Positions 8,873 to 19,855 of a DNA stretch of 64,000 nt are shown here, piece after piece. The position numbers and the translations under genes were made by a program. The stretch spans positions 682,001 through 746,000 of the forward strand of contig JAFKAC010000027.1 of the NCBI GenBank assembly GCA_025766275.1. The letters run 5' to 3'. The number at the start of each line of letters is the position of its first letter. Positions within the stretch are counted from its first letter, which is position 1. The notes under the pieces were generated by a model, which ran no database searches, was not told the origin of the DNA, and saw only the letters and a list, made by a program, of their open reading frames with translations. This DNA comes from Lactarius indigo. Taxonomy: Eukaryota > Basidiomycota > Agaricomycetes > Russulales > Russulaceae.

Positions 8873-11595
8873 TCACACGATATCATACTGACCATGCGAA
8901 GGGTGCGGAGGGTGGTGTCCTGTATGATCGATCCCGAGAGGGCGCCATGAAGGGCCTGCGGTGGCTTCGTCAGTAACTGACGGCGACGGAAATCGTGGAA
9001 GAAGGTCTGGGGTGGTCATAACATTTTCCAGAATCGCAGGAGGGTCCCTCTCATTGTGCAATGCGACTTTCGCGCTACCCTCTCCCACAGTAGTAGCACC
9101 TGGATCAGGTGCAGAAGACGGGCGCAGATGAGACGGGCCGGGAGAAGAGGGGGCAAGCAGCGACAAATGAGCTTCTGACGAAAAGGATGCATGGTCAGAT
9201 CCGGTCACGAGAGCGTCTAAAGACGCCCGCGGACCTGTCGGGAGCATATTGGCGAGAACCGGAGCGGGAGAAGGCAGCAATGGAACGTTTAGAACTTCCG
9301 AAGACGTGCGGCGGTCTGCGATGTGCGGAACGACAAAGCCACCAGGGAAGGTCGGGGCCATTGGGGTGGGAGGGGGAGCGGATGCCGGAGGTTCCACGGT
9401 GGGGAAGGGGATCGTTGTTGTGGATGCGTCAAAGACGCCTTGTATCACACGAGCGACGACCGGATCTGGGGAAGCAGCAGGAATGAGGAGGGCCATCTGA
9501 TGAACGGTTTCGTCGACATGCGGTGGAGTGAGTATAGGTGAGGAAGGCGCATCGGGACCGGCAAGGAAAGTGGGGGCCTGCGCGGCGTCATCACGCAGGA
9601 CAGTGCGAGAAAGGGTCGTAGAGACAGAGTCGTGAAAATGGCCATTGACTTTGCACGATGGATACGATGACGGTCGCTGCAAGACGTCATCCTGATCACC
9701 GGTGGCGGCGGAGAATTGTGTTGGGGTAGAATTTGTATCTCGATGCAGGGTGACGTAGACGTTACGAATTGGTCGCAGGGTATGGGACACCATCCACCGA
9801 TCGTTCTGAGATTTGAGGACAATTTGATTCCAGAGCCTACAAAACTCGTGCTGCAGTTCAGGAGACGTATCTTGTACATTGAATCTGGAAGCCGCTTGTA
9901 GAACGTTCGAGAACTCGTCCCACGGCCAAAATTGTGTCCGGAGATGTTTAAATTGTTGGCGAGTGATATGAATCAGGACGGCAAGTGACAGGCTGTCCCC
10001 CTGCGAGGCGTAGTTTCGTAGGACAGTTTCCGAGACGCCTAGTTCATTGGAAGCGAGAGAAAACCAAGAGTCGTCGCGTCGTTGTGTCCTCGCAGTAATA
10101 CCGCAAACAGCGGCTTTTACAACCATGTTCGTATCTTCACCCCTGTAACCTCCCCAACCTCTTACAATCTGCGTAATTTCAGCGATCAGCGGTTGACTAT
10201 TTTGGCAGTTGGACAAAATTTTGTCGAGGATTACGAACGCCATGGGTGTGTGTGTTGGGTCGATAGCCTTCGCGCATATGATGGCTCGATGGCTTTTGGC
10301 TGAGTCAGAGAGTAAAGTAGATGAGAACGTGCGGTCGAGCAGCCCAATCAATGCCGTCGAAAGCTCCACTTTTCGCTCTTCAGGGAGACCGAGGAGAGGA
10401 TCGTCGACTACGCTGGAGCTCCGGAAGCCGGGTAAGCCCGAAAAGAAGCGCTCCAGTTCGTGGTCTTCGTCCGAAATGTCAAACGTCCACAGAAATGCGC
10501 GAGTATCGACCGCCGATGGAGAATTCGGAGCAGTTTCCTCGGCTGTCTTCTGCAGGCCTTGCAAGCGCATCTTGTGAAAGCTTGTCCTCAAGCTGCCAAC
10601 GCGATTGGACCAAATGACGTATGGAAGGACCTGAAAGATGCCATCCAGTGTTCCGATAATGATGGGCCACACGAATGAGGTAAGCGGGGTATAGTACGGG
10701 GTGTCGCGGAACAAAAGTGGCATGATTGTGATACATCCGTAGACGGCCGTACAAATGCTGACCAATGACAGCACCACCCTGAAAACCGTGAGGTAAACGT
10801 TCCAAAGGAACACAAGAAGGCCGGCAAAGAATAGGAACAGGGAAATATGGAGAAGCGTAGGCAATACTTCGACTGCCTGCGAAAGAAGAAACTTGTCGAC
10901 GCCTTCAGCAAAGAAGGCACGAATCCGCGCTCGCTTGTGTGGACTGTAGCGTGGCTGGGTGACCTTGAGGTACCTTCGTGCCCACTGCTGTAGCAGTGTC
11001 GCGAGAAGAGCACAGGTGAGACTGATCACCAAGCTCAAGAACCAAAGCGAGTTCACCCAAACTGCATAGGTAGGTGGGGAGAACGAGGGCGGAGAAGAAG
11101 GGAGGGAAGTCGAAATGTTAGATCGATTTGGATCGGAGACAGTCTGATAGATATTCGCAAGGTAGAAGTTGGAGGTGTCCTGAGAGTTCGGCCGAATGTC
11201 CTGAATCGACACCGAGATCAACGACGCGACAGCAGCAGAGAATAAACCAGTCTAAGGGAGATAAGTCTGTGAAGCGGTACATGGCAGATGCCAGACAATG
11301 ACGCACAAAGATGAGAATCCCGTCAGCATCCGCTTTCCACCCTTCGGCCATCTTCTTGTCTTCTTCCGAGGCCATTTCCACGTACATTGAGAAAATAGGC
11401 TCGGACCCATCGACAAAGTTAGACACTCCCGGGGGTGCTTGAGTCGGTGCTGATTGTGGTGGGCGCTGGTCGCTACCTTTGAGGGTGAGACGGGTGAGCA
11501 CGGTGGGGTAGAGCCGAGCATGAGCAAGGTATACCTGCATCAGGGTTTATGCCTGTTTCAGTTGTACCGACATCCTCGGGACGAGCTTGCGGCAT
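8873..11595 (-). CDS. DUF6535 domain membrane protein, copy 2 (intact, 869 aa)
   Basis: Three exons join in frame: 11,595-11,535, 11,476-11,307 and 11,251-8,873, with GT-AG introns of 58 and 55 nt. The start is the ATG of MPQARPEDVG, conserved in copy 6. Exon 2 ends at ADADGILIF and exon 3 resumes with TGLFSAAVAS, completing the DUF6535 core. Five hydrophobic segments are near residues 74-96, 146-165, 208-228, 235-253 and 270-290; QQWARRYLKVTQ follows the second. Residues about 327-600 are predicted-helical with FLWTFD, DEDHELERFF, LQHEFCRLWNQIVL and SSYPSC. The last ~250 residues are a P/S/T-rich low-complexity tail ending QYDIV. It should be an integral membrane protein. The family's biochemical role is unknown to me. 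Copy 6 is its near-identical duplicate. Confidence 0.9.
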
Positions 11596-11689
11596 TGAAG
11601 GCTACGACGTGAATTGATTATGAAGCTATGAAGCGTACAATCGATAGGGTGCAGAGTTGTAAAGCGCCACGGGGTGATAATGATCATGA

Positions 11690-13550
11690 TCAATAAGGGT
11701 CGAATCGGGACGACAAGCGCTCGATCCTCAGCGCTGTACTCCGAGTCAACAATTTGTCGCAGCATATACCCCGATTTTCATATTGTGCGCTTTCGTGTCA
11801 TCGTGCATTGCATGACAGATACAAAGGATCAACCCGACGCGACGACCTCTCTACGGATTGTTGCGAAAAATTGTCGGAGTCCCCCGAACCTGCACAATTC
11901 CCTTTCATTTCCGGGCAGTAACTGGGCCCTCTCGAGATATGAACACAGACTAACAGATATAGCAGTACTCTACCTCGAACTCAGGGAACGTGAGCACGAC
12001 GAACGTTACTTGACGCCGTGCATCGAACGAATAGCTATGGTAGGCGCGCATGTAAGGAGGCGATATTGTTTAGCCCTGTTGTGTCGGGTTTCATTACGGT
12101 AATGTTCATTTCTTCAGTGTCGCGTCCATCGCACCCAGTTTACCCCTTCGCAAACGCTACAAGAAATAGTAGATGCCGACGCTGTCGTAATATTTGCGAA
12201 GAACAGTTTCGAAGTCAAGGTATGTGGGTGCGTGCTTGAATGTGCTTTTGCGTCTAATTCAGGGAAAAGTGCAGATCGTCGAGCTCGTAGGGCACATCTC
12301 GTTAGGGAGACTGGAACCGGAACGCGCACCATGTCCAATCAATCCATTCGACAGAAGCTTGCGGTTGAGATGTTGCGTGGTGGAGAGATGACCCTATCGT
12401 ATTTGATGGCGCCAAGGTGCAGTGCAAGGGCACAGTGACGTGGTCCGTACCAAATGTTTCTCCCTTGACGTCTCGTCTCACTACCATCTTGCAACAGACA
12501 CCGAAGGATGGTTCAGCCTGGGATGAAGCCATCTATTAAACCCGCGGCCTATCTGTTATCCGGATTCAAAAGCATGCAACCAGAACTGCTGCCTATCACC
12601 CTCGGTGTGTTGGAGCCAAGAAGACCGATCGACGCCTCGGTCAAGCTTTACGGCTGCGATTGTCTCACTCTCCTTGACGTCATTCTGCTCCCGACTTCCG
12701 CCGTCGAACTCGTTCCTCACCGCCTGCCATACAGTGTAGACAATGAACAAAAAATCTCTCCAACAAGGCGCTCTACCTCAGTGCGGCGATGCGGTATTTC
12801 TGCCCAGAGGATATGGCACCGCGTCTTACGGGAAATCGCCAACGCTATGCAGAGGCCGGGCGAGTTGGTTGGAGCGCTGAGTGGAACCTTTGTACATCAC
12901 GGAGTGCGTTCGATGGTTGGATTTAGGTGCATTTGGGAGTGGTTTAGTCTCTTTCATGCATTGTTTGAAAGCTTATTGATTATCACTTACGCTTGAACAG
13001 GGCGAACAGAGCATCTACGGGACGTGCCAGTCGGTTATTACTATCTAATGCCTCAGAAACTCAACGCTGGTGGTGTTCATTTACCCCATACATGTAAAAC
13101 CAGTAGACATCTACTAGAGGGTCGGCGAAGGCCTGGTAAATATTGGCGAGCAAGAACGCGTAGGGACCCTGCGAGATTCGGTGAATGCGCGAAGGGGACG
13201 TGTATAGCACGACTTGAAACAAAGGAACTATCCACGTCTCCTTCCCTATGTTCGATCATTCGCTTGTCTTCTTTGTACTTCATCGCGAAGAATGCGGAAA
13301 TGTACTACGGTGGGAACGTTTTATATTCTCTTGCACGGCGACGTGGCTCGGGGCTCTTCTCCAGCTCCTGTTAGCAGTATACCCCCAGTCGTCGGTCGTC
13401 ACACGCGAACATCGGATTGTCCTTTTGACGTCTCAGCCTAAACCCCGAGCTACGTCGGCGCATATACCTGCACCTTTCAAGGGATATAATAACAATCCGC
13501 GCGGTTGAAAAGGTTCACATTTTGGGATTCGCCGATTTAGCCTACACATC
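11690..13550 (+). pseudogene. Partner-family region with coding fragments (unidentified)
   Basis: Short plus-strand frames show coding-like sequence: LYLELREREHDERYLTPCIE (about 11,965), TLQEIVDADAVVIFAKNSFE (about 12,155-12,220), GKVQIVELVGHISLGRLEPE (about 12,262), VTWSVPNVSPLTS (about 12,440) and ILQQTPKDGSAWDEAIY (about 12,490). They are separated by putative introns and by stops. The whole stretch is duplicated at 28,170-29,560. It probably represents the gene divergent from DUF6535 copy 2. No family could be assigned and no full-length frame was found. Confidence 0.4.
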
Positions 13551-13710
13551 CTCCGCTACGGTATTTGTATCACAAATAGGACGGTATCAGATTCACTAGA
13601 AGACGAGAAAGCATTGAATAGTACCAGTATAGTGATATCGAGCACCTGTCATGCACTCTATCACACGCGCATATCTCAAAGATTGGGGGACGTGTTAAAT
13701 GATATCATAC
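13551..13710. repeat. Conserved ~150-bp 3' module, copy b
   Basis: Same module as at 7,655, from GGTATTTGTA..AATAGGACGGTAT through CGCGCATATCT to GTTAAATGATATCATAC. It lies downstream of DUF6535 copy 3. Confidence 0.65.
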
Positions 13711-13914
13711 CGGGGGATGCGGAGGATGCGGACGGTGATCTCTTGTACTTTCAGTATTTGGTTCTCGCAAAGAAGGTCCCGCGAGCACCACGTCTGGGTC
13801 AGTTGCCAATAGTAGTGATGGCGTTTGCAGCGGAGGACCTTGGTTAGCCATAGTATTTGTGAGGATCGCGCGATTTACAGAGAGGGGATCAAGAGGGTCC
13901 TCTTCTTTACGCAA
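13705..13914 (-). pseudogene. Out-of-frame remainder of the DUF6535 copy 3 tail
   Basis: About 69 minus-strand codons (KEEDPLDPLSVN..., ending HRPHPPHPPV) align with the last 70 residues of the intact paralogs. They lie downstream of the copy 3 stop at 14,004. The C-terminus of copy 3 has therefore been lost through a premature stop rather than a clean deletion. Confidence 0.65.
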
Positions 13915-14003
13915 GCCAGTCTGAAGGCTAACGTGGTCCGTAGCGGCATCACCTACGTCAGGTAGAGAGGTCGGTCCTGGAGAAGCGCTGTGAGCAGTGA
14001 TAA

Positions 14004-16475
14004 CTATGGTCGAGCTATGAGGTTCTGGGACAGGAGGTGAGAGGTCAGATCGAACGATGGCGAGTGCAAAGACGGCGGCGTACCTGATGGAAGTAAATCG
14101 TCGTGAACCGGATTATTAGAAGCCAAAGATGGGGCGTTTAGTGCATCGGAAGGCGTCAGGAGGCCTACGTCGTGCTGGTGAGAAACGGCGACGGGTGGGG
14201 ATGTAGAGAGAGAAGGGGTGGAAGTTTTGAGAGTGAGGCGGGGCGTTGCTATACCTGCAGTGACAATGTCTCGTATCGCACCAGCAGTGGCCGGTCCTGG
14301 TAAGATAACGGGGGTGCGAAGGCTTTTGATGGTCAGCTGATGAGCGGGGCGGGAGTTGTCAATAAGTGGTACATCTGTGATGGCCCCGATGGTACGAAGC
14401 GGAACAGGTACGGAGGAAGGCATATTTGGACTGGCAAGGGAAGATGGCACCTGCGCGACGGCGCGAGCAAAGATTGTGGAGGTAGAGTTGTCGTGAATAT
14501 GGCTAGCGACATTGCACACCGGATACGAGGATGGTTCCCTCAGCTTACCGTCCCAATTGCCCGTGGCGGCGGAGAACCGTGTTGGGGCAGAATTCGTATC
14601 CCGATGCAGGGCGATGTAGATGTTGCGAACTGGTCCCAAGACGCCAAACGCCACCGACCGGTCATTCTCGTTCTTCACATCGAGAACGATTCTGTTCCAG
14701 AGAGAACAGAACTCGTGCTGTAGTTCGGGCGAAGTATTATGCACGTTGAATTTGGACGCCGTTTCCAGAAACTTCGAGAACTCGTATGCCGGCCAGGACC
14801 GTCTCCAGAAATGGCTAAAGTGCTGGCGAATAACGTGAATCAGTATGACAAGTGACAGGCTGTCCCCGTGCGCGGCGTAGTCCCGGAGGGCGGTTTCTGG
14901 GACGCCCAGTTCGCTGGAAGCAAGAGTAAACCAAGAGTCGTCGCGCCATGGCGTTCTCGCGACCGCACTGGTAACCAAGGCTTGTACAAGCGAAACGGTC
15001 TCTTCGTCGTTGCCGTTGCCCCAACCACTTACAATATGGCCAAATTCGGCGGTTTGCAGTTCCCTAAATTGATCGTTGAACACGATTTTCTTGACGAACT
15101 GCAGACATTCGTAGGGAAGCGTCGGTGGATCAAGGGCCTTGACGCAGATGACAGCCCTCCGGATTTTGACTTCTTCAGGAAGCAGGTGGGATGAGAATGT
15201 GCGGTCAAGAAACCCTAGCAACGCTTCGGAGTGCCTCCATTTTCCCTCTTTGACGAGACTGGGTAGAGGATCGCTGACCACTTCTGAACTGCGGAAGCCA
15301 GGTAAGCTGGAAAAGAAGCGCTCCAGTTCATGTTCTTCGTCCAAACTGTCGAACGTCCACATGAAGGCGCGGGTGTCGATCTCCGATGGTGAGTTCAGGG
15401 CAGTTTCTTCGGCAGTCTTCTGCATGCCCTGCATGAGCAGTTTGCGATAATTTGCCTCCAAGCGTGTAAAGTAACCCAAGGCTTCACGGTGAAAATAAAC
15501 AGACCAACTGAACCACCGAAGAACCCGAAGGACGACATATGATATCCCGATAACAACAGGCCACGCCAAAGACGTAAGCGGGGTATAGTATGGGCTATCG
15601 TGGCGAAGAATCGGAATGAACGTGAGGCACCCATAGATAGTTGTGCAAACGCCGACCCATGAGAGGACCAGTTTGAAAATAGTGAGGTCAGAATTGAATA
15701 GGAACACCACCAGGCCGGCAAAGAACAGGAACAGGGAAGCGTGTAGCAGCGCGGGCAATGCTTCGACCGACCAGGGTAGGAAAAACTTTTCGACACCCTC
15801 AAAAAAGAATGTACGGATCCGCGCTCGCTTGTGTAGACTGTAATGCGGTTGAGTGACCCTGAGGTATCGTCGTGCCCACTGCTGTAGCAACGTGGCGAGC
15901 AGGGCACAGGTAATACTAATCACCAAGCTTAAGAACCAAAGTGCGTTCACCCAAACTGCATGGTTTGGTGGAGAAAATGGGGGTGGAGAGGCGGGGAGAG
16001 AACTCGAAATGTTGGATCGATTTGGGTCGGCAATAGTCTGATAGATATTTGCGAGGTAGAAGTTGGAGGTGTCCTGTGGATTCGGACGAATATCCTGAAT
16101 GGACACCGAGATTAACGATGCGACAGCGGCTGAGAATAAACCGGTCTACGACTGTTGAGTTGGTAGAACGGGATTAGAGGATAGAGACGCACGAATATAA
16201 GGATCCCATCGGCGTCTGCTTTCCAACCTTCGACCATTTTCTTGTCTTCTTCTCCGGCCATTTCCAGATACATTGAAAAAATAGGACCAGAGCCATCAAT
16301 GAAACTAGGTTCTCCCTGTGTTGCTTGAGTTGGTGCCGACGGAGGTGGGTATGGGTGGCCACCTGTGGGTGCAGTGGAGGGAATTGAGAATGGTAAGAAG
16401 AAAACCATATGGAAGAGGGTCTGTACCTATTCCTGCTTCGGATACATTGATGGTCTCGTGATGAATATGGGACAT
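14004..16475 (-). CDS. DUF6535 domain membrane protein, copy 3 (786 aa, short tail)
   Basis: Exons 16,475-16,427, 16,362-16,193 and 16,145-14,004 join in frame with introns of 64 and 47 nt. The start is ATG of MSHIHHETIN. The core is conserved: IFSMYLEMAGEEDKKM in exon 2, TGLFSAAVAS across the second junction, LWFLSLVISITCALLATLLQ, QQWARRYLRVTQ, and a middle with FMWTFDSLDEEHELERFFSS and SSYPVC. It is the most divergent intact member and the only one lacking the final ~70 residues and YDIV end: it stops after SQNLIARP, while matching sequence continues out of frame at 13,705-13,914. Its unit (about 13,060-16,630) has no counterpart in the right-hand segmental copy. It may still be functional, since only the variable tail is affected. 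Confidence 0.85.
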
Positions 16476-16639
16476 TGAAGATGATGACGTCGGTCCAGCA
16501 AAGTGCGTGAAAGTAAGTTGAGAGTGACTGCGATGGTTCATCACTTTCCCGCTATGGAAACTACTGCGTGGACCCCAGACTCCCTGTACCCAAATCTCCG
16601 ATCTCAGACTCCAGGCGCAGACTCTCATCTCTCACTCCA

Positions 16640-17977
16640 TGTCGCCCTCTGGCCTGCTCCGCATGGCTGCATCATATGTACATATTTTCCACACATGCGC
16701 AACTCGCCCTAGGTCTCTCTGCCCACCTGTACATCGTTCATGTCATGAGCGTCATCCTACGCACTTTTTCACTGCGCACACTCGAACAACAAGCTCTCGC
16801 TACGCGCGAGCGCAAGGGGGCCCTGGGAGCCCGTAGTAAGCGACAGAGATGGGGGCGGTGATGGTTGAGTCCATCTCACGACTGAGCAAGTTTGATGTTA
16901 TGACTGACTTTCGACGTGGATCGAGTTCCTTGTGCATTGCTGCCGCCTTGAAGTCGCGGACTGCATTTCTGGTTCTGTGGTATGGTCAAAACTTGCCCGC
17001 TCGCCGGAGAGTGTTGATGTTAATATGTGGAGACGTTGGGCGTAACACGAACTAGTTACGGCGAATGTCAAAGTTTTTCCCTCTCGACGCTCTTTTACGA
17101 CCGTCTTCGCAATAGAGATTGAAGGATTCTTCGACATTTGTCATCCATCCTTAAAGCCTGGCAAACTTCAACACGTTTTCATGACGACCTGCCCTCCGTC
17201 TCCCGCTCGGCAGAGCGTTCCTAGACCTCACCAGGACAAGCAACGAGCCGCTCGTGTTGCAGGTCTTCCGCACCGATGTCGAGATCACACCACCAGAGAA
17301 AGGCGTCCTTGGAGTGTCTCAAAGCTGGGCAACTGTACGTCCTCCGCCTCTTTCTCCGCTTCACTTGTTGACACACTTTGCTCTCCATGCTCTCCATGCA
17401 GAGATCACGAATGCAGCTCGTGCACATCCGCCAGCATTCCCCCGTGTCCCAGGCGACAGAGACCCGATCATCTTCGACTTTGACATTTTCCTCGAGCTTG
17501 ATCCAGTTATCACTCTTCACGATCCCCCGGATATTCCTTAGTTACATGCTGGATGACTTGCGTACTCTGCGGCATGCACATGCAGACGCGTCTCTGCGAC
17601 CCAAGTCGAGCGCTGGGTCGACGGACGGCCTTCCCTCCTCCCCTAAACAAATCCTGTTCGTTTCTTCATCCTGTAAAATGACCCACATTAACACTGTCAT
17701 TATTAAAGAGCGATCCCGTGCTGACTTGTTAGCGGCCAAGCTCGTGCAGCGTGCACAGACATTGCGTGCGTATTCAGTCCGCAAGAATGAGCGCTCTTGG
17801 TTAAGCGCTTTGCGGGGCGGACCTGTTCGATGTGACGTTCCTGCGTGGCGTCGGTGGCGAAGCAATCTGAGAATCATGTGGTGGGAAGTCAATTCCGAAT
17901 GCATACTGGGATCTCGATGTCGATGGCAGCAGCGCTGTCTCACTCACACTTCCCAATTCTGTTCGGAGTTTACACGT
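16640..17977 (+). pseudogene. Partner-family gene remnant upstream of DUF6535 copy 3
   Basis: The plus strand carries coding-like pieces shared with 29,610-30,998. These include SGSVVWSKLARSPESVDV (about 16,965), FFDICHPSLKAWQTSTRFHD (about 17,130), a segment with SNEPLVLQVFRTDVEITPPE (about 17,232-17,295), a PIIFDFDIFLELDPVITLHD part (about 17,470), and a tail with ERSRADLLAAKLVQRAQTLR (about 17,707). The pieces lie in different frames and are separated by stops, possibly partly by introns. The family was not recognised. Confidence 0.45.
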
Positions 17978-18108
17978 ATTTCGCCACCGTATTTTTGTAC
18001 CGAGTAATAGGACGGTATGTACAAGAAGGGGCTAATAAGAATCATATCCTATCACACGCGCACATCTAAGAGACTATGGGACGCGTCAACCCATATCATA
18101 CCGGCCAT
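17978..18108. repeat. Conserved ~150-bp 3' module, copy c
   Basis: Starts ATTTCGCCACCGTATTTTTG, then TAATAGGACGGTATGTAC, ACGCGCACATCTAAGAGAC and CGTCAACCCATATCATAC. It abuts the tail fragment at 18,086-19,091. Confidence 0.7.
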
Positions 18109-19091
18109 GTGAAGTATGCGGAGGGCGATCTCCCGTACGCTCAGCATTTGGTTCCCGGAGTGAAGGTCCCGCGATAGCTACTTCCGGCCTATTAACTGAT
18201 CTCAATGGCGGAGATTGCGGATGAGGCTCTAGGTTGTCAGTACTGTTTGCGTGGATTCCGCGATTCACTTCAACGAGTTCAAGGGCATCCTTTCCTTGTG
18301 CAAACCAGGCTGAGAGCCACCGTCGTCCTTAGCTGCGGCGTCCATGTCAGGTGCGAAGGTTGGCGCTGGAGAAGCGCCGGGGGCGGTAGTAGCTACTATC
18401 AAGCTATAAGGTTCTGGGACTGAAAGCGAGAGGTCAGATTATGTGATGGGTAAGTATGAAGACAGAGACGGACCTGTGGGGAGTTTGTTGTCAAGAACTG
18501 GATTAGGAGCTGAAGAGGGGAGGTTTGGTGCATCGGAAGGCGTCAGGGGGTTTGCATTGTGCCGGAGGGCGACGGCGGAGGGTAGAGGAAGGAGGAAGGA
18601 CGGAGGCCGAAGTTCCGGGAGTGGGGTCGAGGGTTGTTGTACGTGAGGTGACAACGTCCAGTATTGCACTAGCGGCGGTTGGATCTGGTAATGTAATAGG
18701 AATGCGGAGGCTTTCGGTGGTCGTCTGATGAGCGCGGTGCAAGTTGTCAAGCGGCGGTACATTGAGGAAGGAGTATATGCCGAAGGTTCAGGGCGGAGAG
18801 GGAGAGGGTTTCATGGAGGCATCCGTGCCGCCTTGTATCAGATCCTGAGAAGTGGCAGAAATGTCACTTTTCATTGGTAGTCTGAAGAGCAGAGTGGGAG
18901 TTGTCAAGCGGCAGCACATCAGTGAGGTTTTCGTCGACACGACGTGGGGTGGGTATGGTCGGGGAAGATGTATCTGGACTGGTAAGAGAAGCAGGGGCTA
19001 GCGCGGCAGTACGAGCAATGGATGTGGGGGCAGAGTCGTCATGAATATGGCCAGCGAAGTTGCGCAATGAAAGCAAGGATGGCTTCTCCAA
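18086..19091 (-). pseudogene. DUF6535 copy 4: tail-only, 5'-truncated fragment
   Basis: Three frames on the minus strand (19,091-18,864, 18,762-18,439 and 18,268-18,086) together match the P/S/T-rich tail of intact copies. They run from LRNFAGHIHDDSAP through LDNSHSALQTT and AIAGPSLREPNAERTGD to HTSHGRYDM. There is no DUF6535 head, no membrane segment and no helical middle; homology stops near 19,085. The frame changes show decay. An equivalent lies at 31,110-32,125. Confidence 0.8.
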
Positions 19092-19700
19092 GTTTACCGC
19101 CTCGGCCTCAGTTTATGCTATACGTTTATTCACTGCACTCCGTCAGATTCCCCAAGCTATGAATGTCCTTCCGACCCGTTTAAGAGAGAAGAATGGGAGG
19201 GAGGAAAAGGCGAGACGGAGAATACGAGGGGACGAACTAGTTCTGAGTCACGCACCGACAGAGCAACGTATATCTCTCAATGGGTATTTTATCTGGGACG
19301 TGCAATATAGCCCTTCCAGTCATTCTATTCTGCGTTGAAGGTTGAGAAGAGAAGGACTGATACAGGATTGTCGATGGGGATGGGAAGAAATCCGGTAATC
19401 CCGTGAGCATTGGATCCGAGCGACGGGTTGGGACTGGCCATTTTAATTTCAGCTGGGTCCTCCATCTCAGAACGGCTCCGCATGGTATCAACACTATAAT
19501 ATAATATTCTCAACGCCGCTCTCAACAAAGTCCCAAGGAGAGACTATTCGCTGACACTACTGGAGCTGAGGGAATAGAGACGGCTACCTGTTTGCGTGCA
19601 GAGGCCTCCGCGTCACTGCCAGATACGCTCACTGGCCCACCTAAGGGGGTTGCTGAAACTCATCCGAGTCGCTCACAACTCTCTACTCTACCAAGTTTAC
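19092..19700. other. Spacer of the segmental duplication, no assignable gene
   Basis: This interval is about 97% matched by 32,130-32,720 by eye. A short minus-strand frame (MRSRSEMEDPAEIKMASPNP..., 19,482-19,325) is conserved between the two copies, but there is no start context or family match to support a gene. Confidence 0.4.
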
Positions 19701-19855
19701 ATATTTCGCCACGGGCCACGGTCAGCACCATATTATAGGACAATATATACGCGAGACGAGGAAAAATGTTGATCAGGAGATATCCAGAACATATATCCTA
19801 TAGCGTGTGCGCGTATCAAAGAGACCGGGAAACGTTAAACGATATCATATGAGCA
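19700..19855. repeat. Conserved ~150-bp 3' module, copy d
   Basis: Begins TTTACATATTTCGCCACGGG and ends GTTAAACGATATCATATGAG. The antisense of the YDIV-stop codons of DUF6535 copy 5 lies in its last bases, so the module is that gene's 3' end. Confidence 0.75.

Noticed and set aside
9109..10617. Several plus-strand frames of 70-125 codons opposite DUF6535 copies, recurring in each copy (also near 15,139-15,450, 26,745-27,026 and 42,183-42,365)
   Set aside because: They are antisense shadows of the conserved minus-strand coding exons and have no independent conservation beyond it.
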